A DNA stretch of 64,000 nt from Nocardioides pantholopis (GTDB lineage: Bacteria; Actinomycetota; Actinomycetes; Propionibacteriales; Nocardioidaceae): contig NZ_CP033324.1 in the NCBI RefSeq assembly GCF_003710085.1, positions 992,001-1,056,000 of the forward strand. The letters are read 5' to 3'. The notes beneath the pieces are model-generated. The model was given only the letters and a program-made list of their open reading frames with translations, did not search any database and was not told where the DNA came from. Shown one piece after another: positions 42,858-51,891 of the stretch (position 1 is its first letter; each line of letters starts with the position of its first letter). A program made the position numbers and the translations under genes.

Positions 42858-43822
42858 TGATCGGTGGCAAGAACAGCCTCTTCGGCCCGGTCGACGCGAC
42901 CGCCAACTCCGGGTACGGCGACGACCATCCGCCGCGGAAGGGGTTCTTCACCGACACCAGCATCTGCATCGGCTGCAAGGCCTGCGAGGTGGCGTGCAAG
43001 GAGTGGAACGACGTCCCTGCCGACCACTTCGACATGACCGCCAGCTCCTACGACAACAGCCACTCGCTGAACGCCAACCAGTGGCGCCACGTGGCTTTCA
43101 TCGAGCAGCCCAAGCGGCTCGGCGCCCAGGACCCCGGGCTCCGGGCGCCGCAGGTCACGGACCTGGGGATGCCGACCGCCCGCCCGTCCGACACCCTGAC
43201 CGTCGAGGAGGGCGAGCAGACGGATGACACGAAGCCGGACTTCCGGTGGCTGATGTCCTCCGACGTGTGCAAGCACTGCACCCACGCCGCGTGCCTGGAC
43301 GTGTGCCCGACCGGGTCGCTGTTCCGCTCGGAGTTCGGCACGGTCGTGGTCCAGGACGACATCTGCAACGGCTGCGGCTACTGCGTGGCCGCCTGCCCGT
43401 ACGGCGTGATCGAGCGCCGCCGCGCGCCGGACGGGGCGAAGAACGTCGGGATCGCCCAGAAGTGCACGCTGTGCTACGACCGGCTCGGCGCCGGGCAGAC
43501 CCCGGCCTGCGCCCAGGCGTGCCCCACCGAGTCCATCCAGTTCGGCGACGTGGAGGAGCTGCGGGAGCGGGCCAGCACCCGGGTCGCGCAGCTGCACGAG
43601 GCCGGCATCATGGACGCTCGGCTCTACGGCAACGACCCCGAGGACGGCGTCGGTGGCGCCGGCGCGTTCTTCCTGCTCCTCGACGAGCCCGAGGTCTACG
43701 GGCTGCCGCCGGACCCGGTGGTGACCACCAAGGACCTGCCGCAGATGTTCAACCGCGCCTCGACCGCCGCGTTCACGCTGCTGGCCGGTGCCGCGCTGGC
43801 GTTTGTGGGGAGGCGGCGATGA
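42857..43822 (+). CDS. fdhB: Formate dehydrogenase iron-sulfur (beta) subunit
   Basis: A 321-residue electron-transfer subunit with four [4Fe-4S] motifs: CIGCKACEVACKEW, CKHCTHAACLDVCP, CNGCGYCVAACP and CTLCYDR...PACAQACP. A C-terminal hydrophobic helix (TAAFTLLAGAALAFVG) could anchor it to the membrane. It passes electrons from FdhA to the NrfD-like subunit. It overlaps both neighbours (TGATG, ATGA). Confidence 0.94.
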   Translation: MIGGKNSLFGPVDATANSGYGDDHPPRKGFFTDTSICIGCKACEVACKEWNDVPADHFDMTASSYDNSHSLNANQWRHVAFIEQPKRLGAQDPGLRAPQVTDLGMPTARPSDTLTVEEGEQTDDTKPDFRWLMSSDVCKHCTHAACLDVCPTGSLFRSEFGTVVVQDDICNGCGYCVAACPYGVIERRRAPDGAKNVGIAQKCTLCYDRLGAGQTPACAQACPTESIQFGDVEELRERASTRVAQLHEAGIMDARLYGNDPEDGVGGAGAFFLLLDEPEVYGLPPDPVVTTKDLPQMFNRASTAAFTLLAGAALAFVGRRR

Positions 43823-44931
43823 GCGAGACCACCGACCGCAACGGGACCGGCCCGGCCGCGGCCCGCGACGAGCGGCAGACCACCGCCGTCATCGGGTCCG
43901 CCGGTGGCCGACGGATCGGCGGCGGCCGCCGGGGCGGACGGCGGCCCGGCGGGCGACGCAAGCACGGCCCGGGAGCAGAGCAGCAGATGGTCCCCGAGGC
44001 GGAGTTCACCTCCTACTACGGGCGGCCGATCGTCAAGCCGTCGCCGTGGGAGAAGGACATCCCGATCTACCTGTTCGCCGGCGGTCTGGCCGCCGGCTCC
44101 TCGCTGCTGGCCGCCGGCGCGGACCTCACCGGGCGGCCCGCCCTGCGGCGTACCGGCCGGTTCGGCGCGCTGGCCGCCCTGAGCGTCTCGATGGTCGCGC
44201 TGGTCCACGACCTCGGCAAGCCCTCCCGGTTCCTCAACATGCTGCGGGTGGCGAAGCTGACCTCCCCGATGTCGGTCGGCACCTGGATCCTGTCGATCTA
44301 CGGCCCGTTCGCCGGCGCGGCGGCGGCTGCGGAGGCGGTCGCGATGCTGCCGCCGGGACGCCGGGTCGGCCCGCTGCGGCTGCTTCCGCTCCTGCACCGG
44401 CCGGCCGGGCTGATGGCCGGGCTGGCCGCGCCCCCGGTCGCGGCGTACACCGCGGTGTTGCTCGCCGACACCGCGACGCCGTCGTGGCACGCGGCCTTCA
44501 AGGAGCTCCCGTTCGTCTTCGTCGGGTCGGCCGCCGCCGCCTCCGCCGGCCTGGGCCTGGTCGGGGCTCCGGTCGCGGAGACCGGACCCGCGCGCCGGCT
44601 GGCGGTGGGCGGCGCGGTGCTGGAGCTGGCCGCGGAGCAGCAGATGGAGCGGTCGATGGGCATCACCGCCGAGCCGCTGCACGAGGGCAAGGCCGGGCGG
44701 CTGATGCGGGCCGCGAAGGCCCTCACCGTCGTCGGCGCGATCGGGGCGGCGGTCTCCGGTCGCAGCCGCGCCCTCTCGGCGCTCTCGGGCGCCGCGCTGA
44801 TGGCCGGCTCGGCGTGCACCCGTTTCGGGATCTTCGAGGCGGGGCAGGCGTCGGCCCTGGACCCGAAGTACATCGTCGTACCGCAGCGCGAGCGCCTGGC
44901 GCGCGAGGGCCCCGTTCGCTACGAGGAGTGA
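43819..44931 (+). CDS. NrfD/PsrC-like membrane subunit of formate dehydrogenase
   Basis: A 370-residue protein. A disordered Gly/Arg-rich cytoplasmic start (about 1-55) precedes YYGRPIVKPSPWEKDIPIYL, the NrfD signature, then about eight transmembrane helices (SLLAAGADLTGRPALRRTGR loop, HDLGKPSRFLNML with the conserved quinone-site region). NrfD proteins pass electrons to menaquinone without haem, replacing the FdnI cytochrome b of E. coli. Together with FdhA and FdhB it forms a respiratory formate:quinone oxidoreductase. Confidence 0.9.
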   Translation: MSETTDRNGTGPAAARDERQTTAVIGSAGGRRIGGGRRGGRRPGGRRKHGPGAEQQMVPEAEFTSYYGRPIVKPSPWEKDIPIYLFAGGLAAGSSLLAAGADLTGRPALRRTGRFGALAALSVSMVALVHDLGKPSRFLNMLRVAKLTSPMSVGTWILSIYGPFAGAAAAAEAVAMLPPGRRVGPLRLLPLLHRPAGLMAGLAAPPVAAYTAVLLADTATPSWHAAFKELPFVFVGSAAAASAGLGLVGAPVAETGPARRLAVGGAVLELAAEQQMERSMGITAEPLHEGKAGRLMRAAKALTVVGAIGAAVSGRSRALSALSGAALMAGSACTRFGIFEAGQASALDPKYIVVPQRERLAREGPVRYEE

Positions 44932-44940
44932 GGTGTCGGC

Positions 44941-46242
44941 ATGAGCAACACCGGGACGAACAGTGGGGCCGCCAGCGCGGAGGCCGGGGGCGAGACCGGG
45001 ACGAACCGCTGGCTGCTCGTGGCCGCGGCGCTGCTCCTGCAGTTCTCGATCGGCGCCGTGTACGCGTGGAGCGTCTTCTCCAAGGCCCTCCAGGACGCCT
45101 CGGCGTTCGAGCTGAGCTCGGTCGAGGCGGCCATCCCGTTCGAGGTCACGATCGGGATGATCTTCATCGGCACCTACATCGGCGGCCGGATCCAGGACCG
45201 GCGCGGGCCGCGGGTGGTGGCGATGGCCGGCGGCGTGATCTACGGCCTGGGCGTGCTGCTGGCCGGCTTCGCGGAGAGCAAGGACGACTTCTGGCTGGTC
45301 GTGCTCGGGTACGGCGTGATCAGCGGCTTCGGGCTCGGCGTGGCCTACATCGTGCCGATCGCGATGCTGCAGAAGTGGTTCCCCGACAAGCGCGGCCTGA
45401 TCACCGGGCTGGCGGTCGGTGGCTTCGGCTTCGGTGCGGTGCTCACCTCGCCGGTGGCGAACTGGCTGATCGACCGTGACCCGGACATCCCGACCAAGGC
45501 GTTCATCCCGCTCGGCATCGCCTACCTGGTGATGTCGCTGATCGGCGCCTCGCTGTTCAAGAACCCGCCCGAGGGCTACACCGTGGCCGGCCACGAGGCG
45601 GTCGGCGGCTCCGGCGCGGACGCCGCCACCCGCGACTACACCCAGGGCGAGGCCCTGCGCACCCCGCAGTGGTACCTGCTCACCGCGATCCTCACCCTCA
45701 ACGTCGCGGCCGGCATCTCGCTGATCTCCCAGGCCGCGGCCAGCGCCACCGACATCGCCGGGTACTCCGCTGCCGGGGCGGCCACGCTGGTCGGCGCCCT
45801 GGCGATCTTCAACGGCGCCGGGCGGATCGTGTGGGCTGCGGCCTCGGACAAGATCGGGCGGATGCGGGCCTTCGCCGCGATGCTCGCGCTGTCCGGTCTG
45901 TGCCTGATCGCGATCCCGCACGCGGAGAGCGCCGTGCTGTTCGCCCTGCTCGCCGCGGTCATCTACCTCTGCTACGGCGGCGCCTTCGGCACCATGCCCG
46001 CCACCGCCGGCGACTACTTCGGGGTGCGCCACGCGGGCGCGATCTACGGGCTGATGCTGATCGGCTGGAGCATCGGCGGCGTCGCGGGGCCGCTGCTCGC
46101 CTCGGCCCTGATCGGCGAGGACGAGGCCTACACCACGGCGTACACGGTCATCGGCGTGGTCGCCGTGGCCGCCGTCGCGCTGACGTTCCTCACCAAGGTC
46201 CCGAAGGGCCGCGAGGCGGAGGCCGTCGACGCTCGGGGGTAG
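44941..46242 (+). CDS. MFS transporter, oxalate/formate antiporter-like (OFA)
   Basis: A 433-residue, 12-helix MFS carrier of the OFA family: LLLQFSIGAVYAWSVFSKAL in helix 1, IGGRIQDRRGPR between helices 2 and 3, and FGFGAVLTSPVANWLIDRDP in the N-terminal half. E and D residues flank the helices as in OxlT-like carriers. Only 9 nt separate it from the NrfD-like gene, so it belongs to the fdh operon and likely moves formate or a related carboxylate. Confidence 0.9.
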   Translation: MSNTGTNSGAASAEAGGETGTNRWLLVAAALLLQFSIGAVYAWSVFSKALQDASAFELSSVEAAIPFEVTIGMIFIGTYIGGRIQDRRGPRVVAMAGGVIYGLGVLLAGFAESKDDFWLVVLGYGVISGFGLGVAYIVPIAMLQKWFPDKRGLITGLAVGGFGFGAVLTSPVANWLIDRDPDIPTKAFIPLGIAYLVMSLIGASLFKNPPEGYTVAGHEAVGGSGADAATRDYTQGEALRTPQWYLLTAILTLNVAAGISLISQAAASATDIAGYSAAGAATLVGALAIFNGAGRIVWAAASDKIGRMRAFAAMLALSGLCLIAIPHAESAVLFALLAAVIYLCYGGAFGTMPATAGDYFGVRHAGAIYGLMLIGWSIGGVAGPLLASALIGEDEAYTTAYTVIGVVAVAAVALTFLTKVPKGREAEAVDARG

Positions 46243-46335
46243 GCGGGGGCTCCGGCTCGCCGCCGGGTTTCTCGGTGGGGGGATGGATACCGGTCTGGGT
46301 TCGCAAACTGGATCCGACCCACGAGAGGTACCACC

Positions 46336-46722
46336 ATGTTGAACCTGCGCAGGACCACCGCCACGGTCGGAGCCGCCGTGCTCCTGGCCACCCCGCTCGT
46401 CGCGCTCAGCGCGACGCCCGCCCAGGCCGCGGACCGGAACTTCCGGTGCAGCGGCGCCCGGGTCGACTTCGACGTCGAGCGCGACGACGGCAGGTACGAG
46501 GTGGCCGTCGACATCGACCGGGCTCCGGCCGGCAGCCGGTGGCGGGTCACGCTGCGCCAGAACGGGAAGCGGTTCTACCACCGGGTCCGGGTCGCCGACC
46601 GCGAGGGAGACGTCGAGGTCGACCGCAACCGGCCCAACACCCGGGGGCGCGACACCTTCAAGCTCCGGGTCAAGCGGATCGGCGGGGCCCCCGCGTGCAG
46701 GAGCACCATCCGGGTGCGCTGA
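46336..46722 (+). CDS. Small secreted hypothetical protein
   Basis: A 128-residue exported protein; GAGAGG lies 7 nt before the ATG, and the signal peptide (VGAAVLLATPLVALSATPAQ) ends near AQA-33. The mature 95 residues are beta-rich, very basic (FYHRVRVADREGDVEVDRNR) with two cysteines (FRCSGA, PACRST) likely in a disulphide. Unknown function; the form suits a wall or polymer-binding protein. Confidence 0.75.
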   Translation: MLNLRRTTATVGAAVLLATPLVALSATPAQAADRNFRCSGARVDFDVERDDGRYEVAVDIDRAPAGSRWRVTLRQNGKRFYHRVRVADREGDVEVDRNRPNTRGRDTFKLRVKRIGGAPACRSTIRVR

Positions 46723-46794
46723 CGGTCCGAAGCCTTCGGGCCCGGCGCTGTCGCCGGGGTGCCGAGTTCGGGCCCGCCCGGGCCGGCCGACCGC

Positions 46795-46800
46795 TAGGTT
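46795..46800 (+). promoter_or_regulatory. -10 element, VOC gene (leaderless)
   Basis: TAGGTT ends 8 nt before the GTG at 46809. Confidence 0.5.
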
Positions 46801-46808
46801 GACCGACC

Positions 46809-47573
46809 GTGGACCAGCCCCGGATCGTCGCGCTCAACCACGTCGGCGTCAGCGTCGCCGACCTCGACCGGGCCCGGGCCTTCTGGGTCGGAGGGCTCGG
46901 CGCGCTGGAGCACGGCGGCTGGAGCTGGCCGGTGGGGACGGCGCCCGCTGACGAGTCCCTGGCGACACCGGGCACCGCTGCCGACGTGGCACTGCTGCGC
47001 ACCGACACCGCGTTCCTGGAGCTGTTCGCGTTCTCCGCACCACGGCCCGAGCCCCGGTCCGACCGCGCGCCGGGCGTGGCCGCGCTGGCTTGGGCAGTGC
47101 CCGACGTCGCCGCGGCCCGGGAGCGGGGGCTCGCAGCGGGAGGGGCAGCGGACCCGCGCGACCCGGCCGCCCTGCGCTGCCCGGACGGCACGCCGGTCCG
47201 GCTGGTCGCCGCTCCCGAGGGCCCGACCGGGCTGGTCGGCGTGACGGTGCGGGTGCCGGACCCGGCGGCGCACGTCGTCCGGGAGGTGCTGGGACCGGTC
47301 GCCCACGAGGTGGTCGGCGGCGCCGACGCGCCGCCCGCCCGACCGGTCGACCTCGGGGTCAACCACGTCTGCCTCGACGTCGCCGGGATCGCCGCGGTCC
47401 GCGCCCACCTCGACGGGGTGCGCTGGCACCACGACGTCACCGAGTCCAGCGGCGGCATCGCCGCCGTCTGCTACGGCACCACCGCCGACGGGGTGCTCGT
47501 CGAGCTGCTGGAGAGCCGCAGCCCGGAGGCGTTCCTGTCCCGCTGCCGGCTGGCCCGCCCCGGCCCGGCCTGA
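46809..47573 (+). CDS. Two-module VOC-family protein
   Basis: A 254-residue protein from GTG. The first VOC module opens IVALNHVGVSVADLDRARAF and the second LGVNHVCLDVAGIAAVRAHL; each begins with a potential metal His. The C-terminus GVLVELLESRSPEAFLSRC holds the second-module Glu. Such proteins include ring-cleavage dioxygenases and isomerases; no substrate can be named. It is convergent with the MFS gene 25 nt downstream. Confidence 0.82.
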   Translation: MDQPRIVALNHVGVSVADLDRARAFWVGGLGALEHGGWSWPVGTAPADESLATPGTAADVALLRTDTAFLELFAFSAPRPEPRSDRAPGVAALAWAVPDVAAARERGLAAGGAADPRDPAALRCPDGTPVRLVAAPEGPTGLVGVTVRVPDPAAHVVREVLGPVAHEVVGGADAPPARPVDLGVNHVCLDVAGIAAVRAHLDGVRWHHDVTESSGGIAAVCYGTTADGVLVELLESRSPEAFLSRCRLARPGPA

Positions 47574-47598
47574 GCGGCCGGACGGGGCCGGGCGAGGG

Positions 47599-48852
47599 TC
47601 AGGCGATGACCGGGTCGCCGGCGCCCGCCGCCGCGGACCGCTCGTCGGCCTCCCGCAGGGCCTGCCGTGCGGGCCGCTGCAGCACCACCGCCAGGGCCAG
47701 CGCGAGCACGGTCGCGCCCACCGTGACCATGAACGCGGCGCCGTACCCGTGCAGGTCGGCGAGCCGGCCCGCGGTGGTCGAGCCGATGGCGTACCCGATC
47801 CCGGTGGCGCCGGCCAGCAGCGTCATCGCCAGCCCGACCCGGGCCAGCGGCACCGCGCGCTCGGCGATCGAGAAGTTCGCGATCATGTACGGCGCGACGC
47901 CGAAGCCGATCAGCAGGACCGCCAGCACCAGCGTGGGGACCGAGTCGACCAGCAGGAACGGCACCGAGAGCACCAGCAGGAACGCGGCCGAGACCAGGAC
48001 CCGGCGCTCGTGGCCGAACCGCTCCGGCAGCGCGACAGTGGCGAGCCCGGCGACCACGCTGCCGATCCCGAGCAGCGCGTGCACGAGGCCCGCGAGCCCG
48101 GGCTGACCGGCGTCGGTGGTGAGCGCGGTCGTGCCGGTCTGGATCGAGCCGAACAGCAGGCCCACGCAGAGCTGGGCGCCGAACAGCGCGACGAACAGCC
48201 CGGTGACCACCCGGCCGCCACCCGCAGCGCGGCCGCCGCCGCCGGTCAGCAGCGCGGTGGGGTGCAGGGCGAAGGCGCACCCGAAGACGGCCAGCAGGCC
48301 GGCGGCGAACAGGATCGCCGCGCTGGGGGAGACCAGGGCCACCAGCGCGCCGACCACGGCCGGGCCGAGGACGAACGACGCCTCGTCGGCGGCGCCCTCG
48401 TAGGAGAAGGCGGCGCCCATCAGCCGGCCCTGCTGGGCCCCGGCGGGCGCGGTGATCGGCCGCCAGCGGACCCGCGCCAGGGGACCCACCGTGGGCAGCA
48501 CCAGCCCGGCCGCGGCGGCGGTGGCGACGAGCGCGCCGCCCGGCGCCCCGGAGGACGTGAGCGCGACCAGGGCGGCCAGCCCGGCGGCACCGGCGAGGGA
48601 CTGGACCAGGACCACCGAGCGCTGGCCGATCCGGTCCGCGAGGGCGCCGGCGAACGGCGAGCCCACGGCGTTCGCGACCGCGAGGGCGCCGGCGGCGAGG
48701 CCGCCGGTCCCGTAGCTGTCGGTGGCGCTGGAGACCAGCAGCATCGTGCCGATCTGGCTCATGCTCAGCGGCAGTCGCCCGACGAAGGCGACGGCGACGT
48801 ACATCGGTCCGACCAGGTCGAGCAGTCGGGCGTACGAGGCGAGGGGTGACAC
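47599..48852 (-). CDS. MFS transporter (drug-efflux type)
   Basis: A 417-residue, 12-helix MFS protein from GTG (SPLASYARLLDLVGPMYVAV). The cytoplasmic loop ALADRIGQRSVVLVQSLAGA between helices 2 and 3 is the MFS motif A region. Helix pairs are Gly/Ala-rich. No substrate evidence; efflux of a small molecule is the likely role. Confidence 0.85.
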   Translation of the reverse strand: MSPLASYARLLDLVGPMYVAVAFVGRLPLSMSQIGTMLLVSSATDSYGTGGLAAGALAVANAVGSPFAGALADRIGQRSVVLVQSLAGAAGLAALVALTSSGAPGGALVATAAAAGLVLPTVGPLARVRWRPITAPAGAQQGRLMGAAFSYEGAADEASFVLGPAVVGALVALVSPSAAILFAAGLLAVFGCAFALHPTALLTGGGGRAAGGGRVVTGLFVALFGAQLCVGLLFGSIQTGTTALTTDAGQPGLAGLVHALLGIGSVVAGLATVALPERFGHERRVLVSAAFLLVLSVPFLLVDSVPTLVLAVLLIGFGVAPYMIANFSIAERAVPLARVGLAMTLLAGATGIGYAIGSTTAGRLADLHGYGAAFMVTVGATVLALALAVVLQRPARQALREADERSAAAGAGDPVIA

Positions 48853-49032
48853 AGGTGGGTTCCTTCAGGGTAGGCGCGGACCGCGCGCCGTACCCACCAC
48901 CAAGAACGCGCCGAACCCTGTGCGCCGAGGATGCTAGCCGCCCTCCGGGGTGCCGTGGGCATCCGCGACCGGCCGGGTGACCGGCCTCACCTGGGTCGCC
49001 GGGGCCGGTCCCGGCCGGGCACACTGACGCCC

Positions 49033-50517
49033 ATGCCTCTCGGGTCGCCCTACTCCGTCCCCGTCCGCCGCGCCGCCGCGCACCGACCGCAAGGAGGGGG
49101 CGCCGGCCGGGTGCTGACTGTGGTCCTGGCCCTGATCCTGGGCGTGGCCGGGACGGTCGCGATGGTCGCTCTGCCCGCCCACGCGGCGCCGGCCGCGACG
49201 ACCCTCGTGCTGAGCGGCACCGGCGGCACGGCCGGTGCCACCACGACGCTCGCGCTGGAGCTGCGCACCACCGACGGTCGGCCGGTGGCCGGCGCGACGG
49301 TCCTGGTCGAGCGGGCGTCGGGCGGCGGGGGATGGGCGCCGGTGGGCACGGTCGGCACCGACGCCGCGGGCCGGGCCACCCTGCCGGCCACGATCGACCG
49401 GGTCCCCGCCCGGAACGCCTTCCGGGCGAGCTGGGCCGGCGACACGACGTACGCCGGGGCGGCCGCCGCCACCCAGGTCCGCCTCACCCGGCTGGGCAGC
49501 AGCCTGGCCGTCACCGGCCCGGGCAGCGTGACCGACGGCGCGAGCGTTGACCTCCAGGTGACCTGGCGGACCGTCGACGGCCAGCCGGTCGCGGGCCCGG
49601 TGCGGCTCCAGCGGCGCAACGCGGGCGGGAAGTGGCGCACCGTCACCACCCTGCGCACCGGGCCCGACGGCACGGCCCGGCTCCGGGTCCGCCCGCGGGT
49701 GGACACCGCCTGGCGTGCCCGGGCCGCGGCGCTGGCCTGGGTCGAGGCGGCGCGCAGCGGCATCCGCAGCCTGGACAACCGCCCGCCGGGCGACCGGGTC
49801 CGGCTGCCGAAGCGGGCGCCGCGGCCCCGGGTCCGGCTGCCGCGGCAGCGGCGCGCGGTCGACGAGGGCGCCAACCTGGCAGTCACCCGGATCCCCGCGG
49901 GGGTCTGGCGGCAGATGACCGGGCGCAGCTGGCGCCGGGGCTGCCCGGTCGGCCGCGCCGGCCTGCGGCTGGTCCGCGTCAACTACTGGGGCTACGACGG
50001 CTACCGCTACCGCGGGGAGCTGGTCGCCAATGCCCGCGCGGCCCGGGCCATGGGCGGCGCGCTGGCCGAGATGTACGCCGCGGGGCACGCCGTCCGCTCC
50101 ATGTACCGGGTCGACCGGTTCGGCTGGTCCAAGCGGCTCAGGGGCGCCGACGACTACCGCTCGATGGCGGCCGGCAACACCTCGGCGTTCAACTGCCGCC
50201 ACGTCGTCGGCCGGCCGGGGGTCCGCTCGCCGCACTCCTACGGCACCGCCCTGGACGTGAACACCTGGGAGAACCCCTACCGCTCCGCGCGCGGCATCGT
50301 GCCGAACCGGTTCTGGCAGGCCCGCTCGCACCCGAACGTCGCCTGGCGCTCGCGCAACCACGCGGTGGTGCGGATCATGGCGCGCCACGGGCTGCGCTGG
50401 ACCTACGGGCTCGGCGACACCCAGCACTTCGACTACGTCGGCCCCGCGGGCACGGCCGGTGCGGGCCGGTCCGTCGCCCACCTGCACCCGCAGTGCACCG
50501 GGTTCATCTGCGAGTAG
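49033..50517 (+). CDS. Secreted M15 (VanY-like) peptidase with Ig-like domains
   Basis: A 494-residue exported protein. After an N-terminal signal segment (VLTVVLALILGVAGTVAMVA) come two Ig-like repeats (about 55-160 and 160-250) and a basic linker (RVRLPKRAPRPRVRLPRQRR). The C-terminal M15 domain has zinc ligands H401 and D408 (SPHSYGTALDVN) and H465 (GDTQHFDYV). It likely trims peptidoglycan stem peptides outside the membrane. The TAG stop is part of the -10 of the next gene. Confidence 0.87.
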   Translation: MPLGSPYSVPVRRAAAHRPQGGGAGRVLTVVLALILGVAGTVAMVALPAHAAPAATTLVLSGTGGTAGATTTLALELRTTDGRPVAGATVLVERASGGGGWAPVGTVGTDAAGRATLPATIDRVPARNAFRASWAGDTTYAGAAAATQVRLTRLGSSLAVTGPGSVTDGASVDLQVTWRTVDGQPVAGPVRLQRRNAGGKWRTVTTLRTGPDGTARLRVRPRVDTAWRARAAALAWVEAARSGIRSLDNRPPGDRVRLPKRAPRPRVRLPRQRRAVDEGANLAVTRIPAGVWRQMTGRSWRRGCPVGRAGLRLVRVNYWGYDGYRYRGELVANARAARAMGGALAEMYAAGHAVRSMYRVDRFGWSKRLRGADDYRSMAAGNTSAFNCRHVVGRPGVRSPHSYGTALDVNTWENPYRSARGIVPNRFWQARSHPNVAWRSRNHAVVRIMARHGLRWTYGLGDTQHFDYVGPAGTAGAGRSVAHLHPQCTGFICE

Positions 50518-50520
50518 CGT
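50515..50520 (+). promoter_or_regulatory. -10 element, HIT gene (leaderless), overlapping upstream stop codon
   Basis: TAGCGT, whose first three bases are the stop codon of the M15 gene, ends 7 nt before GTG 50528. Confidence 0.45.
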
Positions 50521-50527
50521 GCCGTCC

Positions 50528-50941
50528 GTGCCCGACTGCGCCTTCTGCTCGATCGTGGCCGGGACGGCCGCGGCCGACCTGGTGCTCGAGGACGACGACC
50601 TGGTGGCCTTCCTGGACCGGCGGCCGGTCTTCAAGGGGCACGTGCTGCTGGTGCCGCGCGAGCACGTGGTCACGCTCCCGGACCTGCCCGCCGGGCTGCG
50701 CGACGGCTTCCTGGCCGCCGCGCAGCGGCTCGCCACCGCTGTCGTGACCGGGCTGGGAGCCCAGGGCAGCTTCGTGGCGCTGAACAACGTGGTCAGCCAG
50801 TCGGTGCCGCACCTGCACCTGCACGTCGTGCCCCGGACCAAGGGCGACGGGCTGCGCGGGTTCTTCTGGCCGCGCACCGGCTACGCCGACGACGCCGAGC
50901 GTGGCGAGTACGCCGCGCGGTTGCGCGCGGCCCTACAGTGA
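50528..50941 (+). CDS. HIT-family nucleotide hydrolase
   Basis: A 137-residue histidine-triad protein: CAFCSIVAGTAAADLVLEDD at the start (two Cys of the zinc-type HIT), GHVLLVPREHVVTLPDLP, and the triad SVPHLHLHVVPR. HIT enzymes hydrolyse nucleoside phosphoramidates or AppppA-like compounds. GTG 50528 is chosen by the -10 spacing; GTG 50519 is an alternative three codons upstream. Confidence 0.9.
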   Translation: MPDCAFCSIVAGTAAADLVLEDDDLVAFLDRRPVFKGHVLLVPREHVVTLPDLPAGLRDGFLAAAQRLATAVVTGLGAQGSFVALNNVVSQSVPHLHLHVVPRTKGDGLRGFFWPRTGYADDAERGEYAARLRAALQ

Positions 50942-50989
50942 TCGCCGGATGCTGAGGGCAGCGTCCCACCGAGCAGAGGAGACAGGAAC

Positions 50990-51757
50990 ATGGGTCGATT
51001 CGACGGGCGCGTCGCCGTCATCACCGGCGCCGCACGAGGCATCGGCTTCGGGACCGCCACCCGGTTCGCCGAGGAGGGCGCCTCGATCGCGATCGTCGAC
51101 CTCGACGAGACAGCTGCCGCCGAGGCCGCCGCCAAGCTGCCCGTCGTCGAGGGCGCCCGGGCGATCGGGATCGGGGCCGACGTCAGCGACGCCGCCTCGG
51201 TCGACGCCGCGATCGCGCGGGTCGTCGCGGAGCTCGGCGGGCTGCACGTGCTCGTCAACAACGCCGGCATCACCCGCGACAACCTGCTGTTCAAGATGTC
51301 CGAGCAGGACTGGGACCTGGTCATGAACGTGCACCTCAAGGGCGCCTTCCTGATGACCAAGGCCGCCCAGAAGCACTTCGTGGAGCAGAAGTACGGCAAG
51401 GTCCTCAACCTCTCCAGCGTCTCCGCGCTCGGCAACCGGGGCCAGGCCAACTACTCCGCCGCCAAGATGGGCATCCAGGGGTTCACCCGCACGCTCGGCA
51501 TCGAGCTGGGCCCCTTCGGCATCAACGCCAACGCGATCGCGCCGGGCTTCATCGCCACCGAGATGACCGACGCCACCGCCGCCCGGCTCAAGATGGACGT
51601 CGAGGACTTCCGCAAGCTCAACGCCGAGGCCAACCCGGTCAAGCGGGTCGGCTTCCCCGAGGACATCGCCGCGGCCGCGGCGTTCCTCTGCAGCGACGAG
51701 GCCTCCTACATCACCGGCCAGACCCTGTACGTCGACGGCGGCGCTACCCTGGTCTGA
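50990..51757 (+). CDS. SDR-family 3-oxoacyl-ACP reductase-like (FabG-like)
   Basis: A 255-residue short-chain dehydrogenase: GAARGIGFGTATRF (NAD(P) loop), NNAGITRDNLLFKM, catalytic Ser/Tyr/Lys in LNLSSVSALGNRGQANYSAAK, and the C-terminal YITGQTLYVDGGATLV. Such enzymes reduce beta-keto acyl thioesters or similar ketones. GAGGAGACAGGAAC precedes the ATG. It may be a housekeeping FabG or a beta-oxidation paralogue. Confidence 0.92.
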   Translation: MGRFDGRVAVITGAARGIGFGTATRFAEEGASIAIVDLDETAAAEAAAKLPVVEGARAIGIGADVSDAASVDAAIARVVAELGGLHVLVNNAGITRDNLLFKMSEQDWDLVMNVHLKGAFLMTKAAQKHFVEQKYGKVLNLSSVSALGNRGQANYSAAKMGIQGFTRTLGIELGPFGINANAIAPGFIATEMTDATAARLKMDVEDFRKLNAEANPVKRVGFPEDIAAAAAFLCSDEASYITGQTLYVDGGATLV

Positions 51758-51891
51758 GAGCGCCACCGGCGGCCGCCGGTGCGGTGACCCGCTCATCGGG
51801 ACCCGCCCATCGCGGCCCGGCCGCTCCTGGCGCGCCTCCCGGCCTCCGGGCCGCGCGCGCCCCACACTGAAGTCGACCAGTTCACTGCACC

